NCBI GenBank assembly: GCA_964440915.1
Contig: CAYTTV010000067.1
Span: 1-15,984 of the forward strand
Direction of reading: 5' to 3'
From: CAMPJM01 sp964440915
GTDB lineage: Bacteria > Bacteroidota > Bacteroidia > Cytophagales > Cyclobacteriaceae
Length of the DNA stretch: 15,984 nucleotides
In this document: positions 1 through 8,051 of the stretch, one piece after another
Numbering within the stretch: the stretch's first letter is position 1
How the letters are laid out: the number at the start of each line of letters is the position of its first letter
Program-made: the position numbers and the translations under genes
The notes under the pieces: generated by a model
What the model was told of the DNA's origin: nothing
Seen by the model: only the letters and a program-made list of their open reading frames with translations
The model's database searches: none

Positions 1-1
1 T

Positions 2-739
2 GCCACCTTTGCTTCTAAGGGAGGTATCGATGAAGGCCTAGTAAATCCGAGATATTTTGCCGCATTTGGTGATAAAGGCTACATCACGAATTGGGGAGAC
101 TATGGTGATGTGACTTCTTTTATTGCTGTAGTAGATTTGAAAACGCTCACCTTAGAAGATAAAATTAGCACAGGGAATGGTCCGGAAGCTATTAGGGCGA
201 TTGGGGGAAAGTTATTCTTTACTAATAACTTTGGCAATACGCTGGGCATATTAAATCCTTCTACTGGAGAGGTGGTCGAAGTGACCCTGCATGACAGCCC
301 ATCTGCTATGGTAGAAGACAGTAATGGGAAGCTGTGGGTGATCTGTGGAGGTGGTTATGATGAGAACTATCAACCAAAGAAGGATGGAAAACTATTCAGG
401 ATAAATCCAACCACTCATGAAATTGAAAGCTCCATTGACCTGGGGCTGGCTGCTTCAAAAATGGTCATTAATGGAAACGGCGATGCGCTATTCTATAGTG
501 TTGGCAACGAGATTTATCGTTTGAGCATCGATGCAGAAACTGCCCCTCAATCTGCATGGGTAGTAAATGAGTCTGCAAGCTTTTATAGTTTGGGTTATGA
601 CCCTGCCGAAGATGTCATCTATGCAGGAGACGCCAATGCTTTCCAAGGAAGTGGTACCGTCTATCGATATGGGAATGATGGCGTATTGTTGGGTTCTTTT
701 GATGTGGGCATAGGACCTAATAGCTTTGTTTTTAAGTAG
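2..739 (+). CDS. Secreted YncE/DUF5074-like beta-propeller protein, C-terminal part
   Basis: The gene enters from the left edge: the frame is open from base 2 with no stop, so the N-terminus and any signal peptide lie outside. About 245 residues are visible. They show repeating blade-like units with TNNFGNT, GPEAIRA and SPSAMVED segments, each followed by short beta strands. The C-terminus (GTVYRYGNDG, then a GIGPNSFVFK end) resembles the DUF5074/YncE-like propellers common as surface or secreted proteins in Bacteroidota. Such proteins often sit beside TonB-dependent receptors and may bind ligands, but no enzymatic residues are visible. The GTG at 110 is an internal codon, not the start, because homologous sequence continues upstream of it. 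The gene converges on aroB across a hairpin at 751-773. Family assignment is from overall pattern; the ligand is unknown. Confidence 0.75.
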   Translation, partial: ATFASKGGIDEGLVNPRYFAAFGDKGYITNWGDYGDVTSFIAVVDLKTLTLEDKISTGNGPEAIRAIGGKLFFTNNFGNTLGILNPSTGEVVEVTLHDSPSAMVEDSNGKLWVICGGGYDENYQPKKDGKLFRINPTTHEIESSIDLGLAASKMVINGNGDALFYSVGNEIYRLSIDAETAPQSAWVVNESASFYSLGYDPAEDVIYAGDANAFQGSGTVYRYGNDGVLLGSFDVGIGPNSFVFK

Positions 740-750
740 GTAGCTAATTT

Positions 751-773
751 TGGGGCATCTTACGGGTGCCCCA
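751..773. terminator. Hairpin between convergent genes, probable terminator
   Basis: TGGGGCA (751-757) pairs perfectly with TGCCCCA (767-773) around a 9-base loop. It lies 12 bases after the stop of the propeller gene and about 70 bases past the aroB stop on the other strand. There is no strong T-run on either side, so efficient intrinsic termination is inferred from position and stem strength only. Confidence 0.5.
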
Positions 774-845
774 TAGTTTGCAAATGCCAAAACAATCAGC
801 TTCTTTATACACCTCTTTTGCTTGGTATTCCAGGTAGAATCTCGC

Positions 846-1895
846 TTACTTGTCTAGATCAATGTAATAGTTTATTGCTTCTGCAATGTCCGGACCCTTT
901 ACAGCACAGTTGATCTCGGCCTTTCCAAGTTCTGATAAGAGGGTCATCAATACTTGGCCTCCTTCATTCTTTTTATCCTGAATGGTCAGTTGAATCAAGT
1001 CAGGTATTGTAGCTTTATCAAGCGTGACCTTACCATAAATGGAAAAGATGAAATCGGCTACTTCTTTAAGGGCTACATCGCTCAATCCCAGTAGTTTTTT
1101 AGAAAGATAGGTTTCTGCGATCATCCCAATAGCTATAGCTTCACCGTGAAGCAGTCTTTGCGCTCCTTTATCCAGGTAGTAGCTTTCAATAGCGTGGCCT
1201 ATTGTATGGCCGAAGTTCAATATTTTCCTCAATCCCATTTCATAAGGATCTAGTGCTACAACCGACTGTTTGAATTTTACAGCATGGGCAATATGTAGTT
1301 CCATATCCTGCTCTTTCAGCGATTTGGTTTTCAGAATGTCCCAATGGTCTTTGTCGCCTATCAAACTGTGTTTGATAATCTCTGCAAACCCTGACCTAAG
1401 TTCATTGAACGGTAAAGTTTTTAAGAATTCTGGCCAAATGAATATTCTTTCTGGGTCTTTGAAAAAGCCTATATGATTCTTAAAGCCTTGGAAGTCTATT
1501 CCTAGTTTACCGCCCACGCTGGCATCTGCTTGCGCAAGAAGCGTAGTGGGAAGGTTGATAAAAGTAATTCCACGTTTATAAGCTGCTGCAGTAAAGCCAC
1601 CCATATCGCCTATTACACCACCTCCCAAATTGATCATCAAGGCCTTTCGGTCCAATGCGTGCGAGGTCATCTTTTCCCATAAGCTAATGCAAGTATGGAT
1701 GTTTTTGTGATCTTCACCCGCAGGAATACTCATTTCGAGATGTGCAGGAAGATGGCCACTGATAAGGGGGTAGCAGTGTTCTCGTGTATTGCTGTCGGTC
1801 AATACTACAATTTGGCTAAATTGATGGCTATTGAGATATTGATTTAGATCTGCCACTAAAGTTGGTGTGATCACTACAGAGTTATTATTGGTCAT
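846..1895 (-). CDS. aroB: 3-dehydroquinate synthase
   Basis: This enzyme converts DAHP to 3-dehydroquinate, the second step of the shikimate pathway, in the cytoplasm with NAD+ and a divalent metal. The 349-residue length is normal. The NAD-binding segment GGGVIGDMGG is at residues 91-100 and the signature PTTLLAQADASVGGK at 116-130. Probable metal ligands are Glu172 (AEIIKH), His230 (NFGHTIGHAIE) and His250 (LHGEAIAIGM). The ATG at 1893-1895 gives the usual N-terminus, and a 79-bp gap separates it from the upstream secreted protein gene. A TATAAT-like box and a TTAATTTG sequence in that gap on the minus strand could serve a promoter, but neither is a clean match. Shikimate-derived aromatics would feed aromatic polyene starters as well as amino acids; a link to the pigment operon 8 kb away is speculation. 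Confidence 0.97.
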   Translation of the reverse strand: MTNNNSVVITPTLVADLNQYLNSHQFSQIVVLTDSNTREHCYPLISGHLPAHLEMSIPAGEDHKNIHTCISLWEKMTSHALDRKALMINLGGGVIGDMGGFTAAAYKRGITFINLPTTLLAQADASVGGKLGIDFQGFKNHIGFFKDPERIFIWPEFLKTLPFNELRSGFAEIIKHSLIGDKDHWDILKTKSLKEQDMELHIAHAVKFKQSVVALDPYEMGLRKILNFGHTIGHAIESYYLDKGAQRLLHGEAIAIGMIAETYLSKKLLGLSDVALKEVADFIFSIYGKVTLDKATIPDLIQLTIQDKKNEGGQVLMTLLSELGKAEINCAVKGPDIAEAINYYIDLDK

Positions 1896-1974
1896 GCCCC
1901 GCCTACAAGTTTTAATCCGGTTTATTTAAAGTTGCAAATTAATACATTTCTCCATTATATAAGTAAGCGCAGGA

Positions 1975-2418
1975 TTAATACCCTTGTTCGGAAAGTTTCT
2001 GTAGGACTTTTTGGCCAATTTGCAGGCCCCATTGCTGTCCCACTTGCATCGACTCCTGCATGATCAGAGGTGTTTTTTCAGCGTATCGTTTGCCTGCGGG
2101 CGTTTGATAAAAGACAATCAGACTCTTGAGGTCTTCTTGGCTCAGGTGCCTTTGATATACCGGAACCAACATTTCAACCAAGTCGTCTAGGGAAGTATTG
2201 AGGATTTCCTGTTCAAAATCGTTCCATATGGCGGTTGGTACATTGGGATTGCTTTGCTTGATCATGGCCATCATTTGGGTGACAACGGTAGTAAAAGAAG
2301 CTTCAGTTCCTGAACTTTGCAGAAGTTGCTTCAAAGTGCGTTGATACTCGGGATCTGTTTGACCAATCGAACAATGCACTGTAAACGCAAGTAAAAAAAA
2401 TAGGATAGCTTTTTTCAT
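1975..2418 (-). CDS. Small exported DUF2059 protein
   Basis: A 147-residue protein with an N-terminal signal peptide (MKKAILFFLLAFTVHC, probable cleavage around residues 19-20 after SIGQ). The mature part is helical and contains FYQTPAGKRYAEKTP (about residues 103-117), the most typical part of DUF2059. DUF2059 proteins are small periplasmic or secreted proteins of unclear function found widely in Proteobacteria and Bacteroidota. The Cys in the signal region does not sit in a good lipobox, so a soluble periplasmic product is more likely than a lipoprotein. The gene lies between aroB and the permease on the same strand, with 79-bp and 131-bp gaps. An imperfect palindrome (TTATCCCTAAAGGGTAA at 2449-2465) lies about 30 bases upstream of the start and could be an operator, though nothing else supports that. 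Confidence 0.85.
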   Translation of the reverse strand: MKKAILFFLLAFTVHCSIGQTDPEYQRTLKQLLQSSGTEASFTTVVTQMMAMIKQSNPNVPTAIWNDFEQEILNTSLDDLVEMLVPVYQRHLSQEDLKSLIVFYQTPAGKRYAEKTPLIMQESMQVGQQWGLQIGQKVLQKLSEQGY

Positions 2419-2549
2419 AATTTATCAGTTTGCTTTAATAAGCGTCTCTTATCCCTAAAGGGTAAAGGTCCACATTTGTAGGTTATTATTATAGATTTAA
2501 TTTCAATTCAATATTGCTATTGCCAATTCTTAGGCCCTAGTCTCTAATG

Positions 2550-4343
2550 CTAAAGAAAGATGTCTGGGTATAGTAAAATCAAGCCTATGAAGACTGTTGT
2601 AATATAGATAATGGTCGTCGGTATACCGATCTTAAAAAAGTCTTTAAACGTGTATCCCCCCGGACCGTAAATAATCAAGTTGGTTTGGTAGCCTATAGGG
2701 GTCATGAACGAAGCCGATGCCGCAAAAGCTATGGCGAGGTAAAAAGGGGCTCCGTCTACACCTGTGGCTAATGCAATGGAATGTGCCAATGGAAAAGCAA
2801 TGGCAACAGTGGCAACATTGGTGATAAATGACGTGAGCACGATAGTTAAGAGCAACAGGCCACATAAAATGGACGTCATACCGTAAGGTATCAGGGCTTC
2901 CAGTATCCATGTAGCCACGATATCTGCGGCGCCACTCTTTATGGTAGCTTGGCCTAAGGCAAGAGAGAAGACCAATATTCCAATCATGCTCAGGTCCAGA
3001 CCACGTTTTATGTCCTGCCGGGTGATCATGCCCATACCTAACATCACGGCAAATATGATGAGCAAAGAGGTGAAAAGAGAAAAGAAGCCAAAAGCCAAGA
3101 GCAGTATAGCGAGCATTGCTATGGATGCTAGAGAATATACTTTAGCCTTTGCAGGTTTGTACAGGGCTTGCAGCTTTGATACAATGTAAATGTCACGGTA
3201 TAAATCTGCTCGGTCTTTAAAGTTGGCACCAGCATATACCAGAAGCAGATCTCCTGCATTGATCTTTATTTCACCGATCTTGCCGTGCAGCTTTTCGCCA
3301 TTTCTGTGAATGGCCACAATGGCTGCATCGTATCGGTTTCTGAAATCAGTTTCTTTTACCTTTTTTCCCACTAGGCTAGAGCCATTGCTGATTACAGCTT
3401 CCACTACATCTATTTTTCCTATGTTCTTAGAAGATGGAAGCTCCGGATCCTCGGGCAGTACAATCCCGTTGTCAGATTTTACCAGGTCTACTATATCTTC
3501 TGTATTGCCCGCAAATATAAGCGTGTCTTGCTGCCGGATGATTTCCGTAGGTTCTACCGGCGAAATGATAGTGCTTTCTCGGACGATCTCGACAAGATAA
3601 ATACCTTTTAAGTTACGAAGGCCCGCTTCTTTTACATTTTTGTCGGCCATGTGTGAGCCGGCACTCAACTGGGTTTCTATGACATATTGTCGCTTGTTTT
3701 TCTTGAACGACTCTAATATGTCTGTCTTGTTCGGTAAAAGTTTGTGGCCCAACACCAGAATAAATACTATAAATATAACTGTAACAAATAAACCTAATAT
3801 AAAAAGGTTATATACATCAAGACCTTCAATACCATTCTCGATAAGGAAGCCATTCAGAACAAGTGTGGTGGATGTACCGATGAGGGTAATCATGCCTCCA
3901 CAAATGGCGGCAAACGATAGAGGTATCAGTAGCTTTGAGGGAGAAACGTTGTTTTTCTTTCCCCAATTAAACACATATGGCGTAAGGGTGGCCACTACTG
4001 GCGTATTGTTCAAAAAAGATGAAATAAAAGCTACTTGACACATCATTCTAAAAAGGAAAGACCGATATGTCTTGGCCGATTTATACACTTTATCCAAGTA
4101 GTACTCCATTTTGAAGTTTTTACTTAAGCCTGCAGTAAGCAAAATCAAAAGGATAATACTTGCAATGGACGGATTGGCAAAACCTTGCAATAGGTCCTCA
4201 GGAGTAAGAATATTCAGTAAAATAAAAAGCAAGACAGAGCCTAGAAAAGCTAATGCTGGCCGTACCCATTCCTTATAGGAAACATAAAAAGTTAAAAAAA
4301 TAACTAGTATGACGAAATAAGCATTATAAGGCGCAGGGATCAT
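2550..4343 (-). CDS. SLC13/DASS-family permease with two RCK_C domains
   Basis: A 597-residue inner-membrane transporter. Hydrophobic segments cover about residues 8-200 and 402-595, each half carrying the substrate/Na+ site signatures of the divalent anion:Na+ symporter fold: LNNTP (111-115) with GTSTTLVLNG (156-165) in the first half, and ITNVAT (507-512) with TPIGYQTN (548-555) in the second. Between the halves lie two soluble domains (about 215-290 and 310-385) with the VEI/DTLIFAG and GDLLLVYAG patterns of RCK_C (TrkA-C). This architecture is typical of bacterial 'SLC13 family permease' proteins annotated as sulfate or dicarboxylate carriers; the substrate cannot be told from sequence. 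The RCK_C domains are known ligand-binding modules elsewhere and may gate transport. It is divergently arranged to the HsdR-N-like gene. Confidence 0.93.
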   Translation of the reverse strand: MIPAPYNAYFVILVIFLTFYVSYKEWVRPALAFLGSVLLFILLNILTPEDLLQGFANPSIASIILLILLTAGLSKNFKMEYYLDKVYKSAKTYRSFLFRMMCQVAFISSFLNNTPVVATLTPYVFNWGKKNNVSPSKLLIPLSFAAICGGMITLIGTSTTLVLNGFLIENGIEGLDVYNLFILGLFVTVIFIVFILVLGHKLLPNKTDILESFKKNKRQYVIETQLSAGSHMADKNVKEAGLRNLKGIYLVEIVRESTIISPVEPTEIIRQQDTLIFAGNTEDIVDLVKSDNGIVLPEDPELPSSKNIGKIDVVEAVISNGSSLVGKKVKETDFRNRYDAAIVAIHRNGEKLHGKIGEIKINAGDLLLVYAGANFKDRADLYRDIYIVSKLQALYKPAKAKVYSLASIAMLAILLLAFGFFSLFTSLLIIFAVMLGMGMITRQDIKRGLDLSMIGILVFSLALGQATIKSGAADIVATWILEALIPYGMTSILCGLLLLTIVLTSFITNVATVAIAFPLAHSIALATGVDGAPFYLAIAFAASASFMTPIGYQTNLIIYGPGGYTFKDFFKIGIPTTIIYITTVFIGLILLYPDIFL

Positions 4344-4635
4344 TGTGCATTTGGGATAAGGAAACGCTTTCCATGAAATGTATGATGGCTTGATTCGAAA
4401 AATATCAAAGGGCTAGCCGGTGTTTTCATTGGTATTTTAAGGTCTCTTTTTTTAAAGTATCGAGCGCAAAAATTGCGATAAATTACCAAATTACAAAACT
4501 TATAATGCGTTTAGAATTGCTTTCCTTTTCCAGGACACTTTAGGATGGTTTTAAACAGGAGCAGAATTAGTAAAATTGCTAAAAAAGAACAAGTTTTGTT
4601 TTACAAAAACATTGACACAATCATCAAGAGCATCT
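4344..4635. other. Divergent intergenic region, promoters expected
   Basis: This 292-bp AT-rich gap lies between two divergent genes and should hold promoters for both. No clean TAnnTTTG match was found. The closest are TAATTTGG-type sequences on the minus strand near 4480-4490. A short perfect inverted repeat, CGCAA-AAA-TTGCG, is at 4465-4477. The open frame continues from TTG at 4576 into the downstream gene, but that extension (low-complexity, Lys/Ser/Thr-rich) is not treated as coding. Confidence 0.4.
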
Positions 4636-5082
4636 ATGAGCTCACTCAACTTGCCTAAGTTCGACTGGGATATCCGGGAAAGCAAAGGAAGCGCTACCAT
4701 CTTTGATCCTCTACGGAAAAAACATATTATCCTTACTCCTGAGGAGTGGGTGAGGCAGCACTTTGTGCAATATCTCATACAGCATCTTTTGTATCCCAAG
4801 AGTCTTATTCAACTAGAGCGGGGGCACGCATACAATACGCTGACAAAACGTACCGATATATTGGTGTATGATAGGTCGGGAAGCCCTTTTATGTTGATTG
4901 AGTGCAAGGCCAGCCATATAAAAATAGATGAAAAGGTCTTCCGGCAAGCTTCTGTATATAACAAGACAATTCAAGCCAAATACCTCGTCGTCACCAACGG
5001 AATACAACATTATTGCTGCCATATCGACCAGGCTAGCAGCAGCTTTACCTTTATGAATGAGCTGCCTGCTTTTGGAGCTTGA
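4636..5082 (+). CDS. Stand-alone HsdR N-terminal-domain (PD-(D/E)XK nuclease-like) protein
   Basis: The chosen ATG gives 148 residues beginning MSSLNLPKFDW; a TTG 60 bases upstream is in frame but adds an unconvincing leader. The protein matches the type I restriction enzyme R N-terminal domain family (HSDR_N_2): REEW-like EEWVRQHFVQYLI near residues 36-48, LERGHAYNTLTKRTDILVYD around 60-79, and a nuclease core with Asp74, Glu89 and Lys91 (ECK). There is no helicase domain and no hsdM or hsdS nearby, so it is not a working restriction enzyme. Short stand-alone proteins of this kind are widespread and apparently conserved in Bacteroidota; their role is unknown, and DNA repair or nucleic-acid processing is only a guess. 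Family placement is strong, function weak. Confidence 0.85.
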   Translation: MSSLNLPKFDWDIRESKGSATIFDPLRKKHIILTPEEWVRQHFVQYLIQHLLYPKSLIQLERGHAYNTLTKRTDILVYDRSGSPFMLIECKASHIKIDEKVFRQASVYNKTIQAKYLVVTNGIQHYCCHIDQASSSFTFMNELPAFGA

Positions 5083-5099
5083 TTGGACCTGAGATTTAA

Positions 5100-5112
5100 G
5101 ACCTACTAGGTC
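5100..5112. repeat. Short perfect inverted repeat
   Basis: GACCT (5100-5104) pairs with AGGTC (5108-5112) around ACT, 18 bases after the stop of the HsdR-N-like gene. No T-run follows, so a terminator role is only possible. Confidence 0.35.
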
Positions 5113-5180
5113 ATGGTTGATTGACTAGGGGATAAGCGTGTGGTATGGGTTAATGATTAGGCACCCAGATGGATAAAAAA

Positions 5181-5229
5181 TGAAAGATGAGTGGTTTCTA
5201 ATATCTGGTTGACCAGTTCCCATCTTTCA
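5181..5229. repeat. Nested inverted repeats in a convergent gap
   Basis: TGAAAGATG (5181-5189) is perfectly complementary to CATCTTTCA (5221-5229). Inside the loop, CTGGT (5205-5209) pairs with ACCAG (5212-5216). The nested structure lies between the convergent HsdR-N-like and OsmC genes and may act as a bidirectional transcription stop, although it lacks a poly-T tail. It is followed by AT-rich TTTAAAATTCATCATT sequence like the decayed repeats near 9360-9390. Confidence 0.45.
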
Positions 5230-5273
5230 ATTCAAGCTTAACATTTAAAATTCATCATTACTTTCTTTAAATT

Positions 5274-5699
5274 CTATTTTAGCCTGGCAACCATGTCGAT
5301 CTCGACCGAAGCAAGGGCTTTGGATAGGGGGCAGTTCTTTTTTGCTCCTTCAGCCTGTTTTTTAAAGTCGTCTTCGCTTATTTTCGGAACATCGGCTTCT
5401 GTTTCTAACGTGATGTTGGTGATTGTAAATCCATCTCCATCTTTTTCGATCTTTACATTGGCGATGGTGTGCACGCTGTTGGGCTTAAAACCCGCTTGTT
5501 CAAGTGCAACCGACAAGGCCATAGAAAAACATGCTGCATGCGCCGCTCCCAACAACTCTTCTGGGTTGGTGCCTTTCCCATCTTCAAATCGTGAAGAAAA
5601 AGAATAACCTGTGGAAATTGCACCGCTTTCAGACCGTACGTTTCCTTTACCATCTTTGAAACCACCCTCCCAGGTGGCATTTGCTTTTCTTACTGCCAT
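5274..5699 (-). CDS. OsmC/Ohr-family peroxidase (OsmC-like)
   Basis: A 141-residue cytoplasmic thiol peroxidase that reduces organic hydroperoxides. The two reactive cysteines are Cys57 in AAHAACFSMALS and Cys123 in KNCPLSKAL, both in their family context. The N-terminal strand pattern (ATWEGGFKDGKG), the NPEELLGAAHA helix and the closing VEIDMVARL strand are typical of the OsmC subfamily rather than Ohr. Length is normal. The start ATG at 5697-5699 is the only one that gives the complete N-terminal strand. The gene is divergent from the GNAT-nitrilase gene, sharing a 171-bp gap, and convergent with the HsdR-N-like gene. Regulation by stress is known for the family, but no operator was recognised here. 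Confidence 0.95.
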   Translation of the reverse strand: MAVRKANATWEGGFKDGKGNVRSESGAISTGYSFSSRFEDGKGTNPEELLGAAHAACFSMALSVALEQAGFKPNSVHTIANVKIEKDGDGFTITNITLETEADVPKISEDDFKKQAEGAKKNCPLSKALASVEIDMVARLK

Positions 5700-5845
5700 A
5701 ATATGTATAGTTTTATTTAAAATTCATATTCCTTCATATGCTTCAGTCCATAAACCATAACATTTGCAAAAGGTTTATCAACGTGATGGCAGCGTTTGCT
5801 TTCCCAATATGAAAACAAGGATATTTAGAATTGAAGGCATTTCTA

Positions 5846-5853
5846 TACCTTTG
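5846..5853 (+). promoter_or_regulatory. Bacteroidota -7 box (TAnnTTTG)
   Basis: TACCTTTG matches the TAnnTTTG consensus of the Bacteroidota housekeeping sigma factor exactly and is followed by GCAAAAATAAAAAATAAT up to the ATG at 5871. The leader would be only about 10-15 bases, with an A-rich stretch instead of a Shine-Dalgarno site. No TTTG/TTG -33 element was found at the ideal distance. Confidence 0.55.
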
Positions 5854-5870
5854 CAAAAATAAAAAATAAT

Positions 5871-7436
5871 ATGGCGTCATCTCACGAACCGGAACATAAG
5901 CTGGAATTAAGAAACCTGAAGATCAGTGATTATAGTGATATCAGAGAAATCCTTGATTCGATCTATACAAAATCTGCCATGGGGTATACCAGAAATGAGC
6001 TTAAAAGGCAGATACAGAAATTTCCTGAAGGGCAGATTGGCATCGAAGATAACGGCAAGATTGTCGCTGCAGCCCTAAGCATTATTGTAGACTATAGCAA
6101 GTTTGGCGATAGACACACCTACAGGCAAATTACGGGCAATGGGAAATTTGATACACACGACCCCGACGGTGACACATTATACGGAACGGATGTTTTTGTA
6201 CATCCCGAATACCATGGCATGCGTTTAGGGAGACGTTTGTACGATGCAAGGAAGGAGCTTTGTGAAAACCTCAATCTTCGGGCTATTATTGCAGGAGGAC
6301 GAATACCTGGTTACACAGAACATAGCGATAGGTTGTCTCCTAGAGAATATATCCGCGAAGTAAAAAATAAGGAAATATATGATCCGGTATTGAGTTTCCA
6401 ATTGGCCAATGAGTTTCACGTTCGAAAAATCATTACCAAATACCTGCCTGACGATACTGAATCACACTCTTATGCTACTTTGTTAGAATGGATCAACGTG
6501 TACTACGATGAGGAAGAAAAGCTGATAGGAGGGCCGAAGGCGGTAGTGCGAACGGGCCTGGTGCAGTGGCAGATGAGGCGAGTAAATTCTATTGAGGATT
6601 TTTTGCAACAAGTGGAGTTTTTTGTAGATACGGTTTCGGGATACAATGCCGACTTTGTGGTGTTTCCCGAATTTTTCAATGCGCCACTGATGGCTTTGTA
6701 CAACGACGTTTCCTCTTCTGATGCGGTGCGGTTGTTGGCAGATCATACTGAACAAATCCGTGAAGAAATGTTGAGCATGGCCATTTCCTACAACATCAAC
6801 ATTGTTGCGGGATCCATGCCAGTATATAAAAAGCACAAACTCTTTAATGTCTCTTACCTCTGTAGGAGGGATGGTACTTGGGATCAACAGCACAAATTGC
6901 ATATCACCCCGGACGAAGGACATTATTGGGGGCTACAAGGAGGCGACAAAATAAGCATATTCAATACAGACGCTGGACGTGTAGGCATCCTCATCTGCTA
7001 TGATGTGGAATTCCCTGAACTTGCACGGATTTTAGCGGAAGAAAATCTCGAGATACTATTTGTGCCTTACTGGACAGATACCAAAAACGCCTACCTTCGA
7101 GTGCGACGCTGTGCGCAGGCACGCGCTATTGAGAATGAGTGCTATGTGGTGATCACGGGAAGTGTAGGGAATTTGCCCAATGTAGAAAATATGGATATCC
7201 AATATTCTCAATCTGCGGTATTCTCGCCGTCCGATTTCTCTTTCCCTCATGACGCGATCGTAGCAGAGGCCACTCCCAATACAGAAACAACACTTATTGT
7301 TGATCTGGACCTGGAGCTATTGAAGAAATTAAGGACCCAGGGCAGCGTGCGCAATCTTCAACAAAGAAGGAAGGATTTGTATAAACTCAGCTTCCTTTAT
7401 AAAAAACAAGAAGAAGAAAGGGATGACGAACTTTAA
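5871..7436 (+). CDS. GNAT acetyltransferase-nitrilase (carbon-nitrogen hydrolase) fusion
   Basis: A 521-residue two-domain protein. Residues about 10-215 form a GNAT-type domain: the acetyl-CoA loop region is around GTDVFVHPEYHGMRLGRRLY (105-124). Residues about 224-505 form a nitrilase-superfamily hydrolase with the expected catalytic triad: Glu267 in VFPEFFNAP, Lys342 in QQHKLHITP and Cys376 in ILICYDVEFPEL. Nitrilases hydrolyse or transfer non-peptide C-N bonds in amides and nitriles. Fusions of this order are a known protein type in Bacteroidota and other bacteria, usually annotated 'bifunctional GNAT/carbon-nitrogen hydrolase'; the substrate is unknown to me. A TAnnTTTG box lies 18 bases before the ATG. 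kdsC follows 54 bp downstream on the same strand, so co-transcription is possible without implying shared function. Confidence 0.92.
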   Translation: MASSHEPEHKLELRNLKISDYSDIREILDSIYTKSAMGYTRNELKRQIQKFPEGQIGIEDNGKIVAAALSIIVDYSKFGDRHTYRQITGNGKFDTHDPDGDTLYGTDVFVHPEYHGMRLGRRLYDARKELCENLNLRAIIAGGRIPGYTEHSDRLSPREYIREVKNKEIYDPVLSFQLANEFHVRKIITKYLPDDTESHSYATLLEWINVYYDEEEKLIGGPKAVVRTGLVQWQMRRVNSIEDFLQQVEFFVDTVSGYNADFVVFPEFFNAPLMALYNDVSSSDAVRLLADHTEQIREEMLSMAISYNINIVAGSMPVYKKHKLFNVSYLCRRDGTWDQQHKLHITPDEGHYWGLQGGDKISIFNTDAGRVGILICYDVEFPELARILAEENLEILFVPYWTDTKNAYLRVRRCAQARAIENECYVVITGSVGNLPNVENMDIQYSQSAVFSPSDFSFPHDAIVAEATPNTETTLIVDLDLELLKKLRTQGSVRNLQQRRKDLYKLSFLYKKQEEERDDEL

Positions 7437-7490
7437 ATCAGGTTCGCTTAGCTTCACTATACCTAACCCATATTTATAACTTTAACCTTC

Positions 7491-8051
7491 ATGAAGGAAA
7501 TTTTAAAAGACGTTCCTGTTGATGTAATTGAAAAGTGCCAAAACATCAAAGCCATTATTTGCGATGTGGATGGCGTACTCACTGATGGTGGAATTATCTA
7601 TGACAATGATGGCAATGAGTACAAGAAGTTCAATGTAAAGGACGGGCAAATCATAAAACACTTAAAGCAATCAGGTATTTTGGTGGGGGCAATTACGGGG
7701 CGAGATTCGCCTGTAGTGCGGTTCAGGTGCACCGAACTTAAGATGGATTTTCATTATCATGGCAGTATAGAAAAATGGCGGCATTATGAAGAAGTTAAGG
7801 AGTCCTTTGATTTAAGAGATGATGAAATATTGTATATTGGCGACGATATAATTGACTTATCAGTTTTCAGTCGTTGTGGAGTTGCCGTTGCTCCTGCTGA
7901 TGCATTGTCGTATGTAAAAAAGGAAGCAGATTATGTAACGAAAGCCCCAGGAGGTAAAGGAGTATTGAGGGAAGCTGGTGATATGGTGCTCTCGGCAAAA
8001 GGGCTTTTAAAAGATATTATAATGAACTACAAGAACGCTGATAAGGCCTAA
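7491..8051 (+). CDS. kdsC: 3-deoxy-D-manno-octulosonate-8-phosphate phosphatase (KdsC-type HAD)
   Basis: This enzyme removes the phosphate from Kdo-8-phosphate to give Kdo, the inner sugar of LPS. The 186-residue length and motif order fit KdsC: HAD motif I DVDGVLTDG at 25-33 (nucleophile Asp25, acid Asp27), NVKDGQ at 48-53, TGRDSP at 69-74, IGDDIID at 116-122, and the C-terminal APGGKGVLRE tail (152-161) that closes the active site in the tetrameric KdsC family. It has no cap domain, also typical. kdsA, the preceding pathway step, lies 116 bp downstream on the same strand, which strongly supports the call over a generic HAD phosphatase. TAACTTTA just before the ATG resembles a -7 box but is too close to be convincing. 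Confidence 0.94.
   Translation: MKEILKDVPVDVIEKCQNIKAIICDVDGVLTDGGIIYDNDGNEYKKFNVKDGQIIKHLKQSGILVGAITGRDSPVVRFRCTELKMDFHYHGSIEKWRHYEEVKESFDLRDDEILYIGDDIIDLSVFSRCGVAVAPADALSYVKKEADYVTKAPGGKGVLREAGDMVLSAKGLLKDIIMNYKNADKA

Noticed and set aside
488..790. Minus-strand open frame antisense to the propeller gene
   Set aside because: It lies fully or nearly fully within a well-supported gene on the other strand and has no domain features.
2449..2465. Imperfect palindrome TTATCCCTAAAGGGTAA upstream of the DUF2059 gene as an operator
   Set aside because: It is a single short site with no second copy and no known regulator with this consensus that I can name.
2644..4038. Several open frames on both strands within the permease gene
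   Set aside because: They overlap an intact 597-residue transporter with matching motifs from end to end and show composition expected of shadow frames.
4465..4477. CGCAA-AAA-TTGCG inverted repeat as a terminator or operator
   Set aside because: It is only 5 bp of stem in a divergent gap, where a terminator is not expected and chance matches are common.
4576..4635. N-terminal extension of the HsdR-N-like protein from a TTG codon
   Set aside because: The extra 20 residues are low-complexity and the internal ATG gives the family-typical N-terminus.
4636..5082. Type I restriction-modification system
   Set aside because: No hsdM, hsdS or helicase portion of hsdR is present; only the small N-terminal-domain protein.
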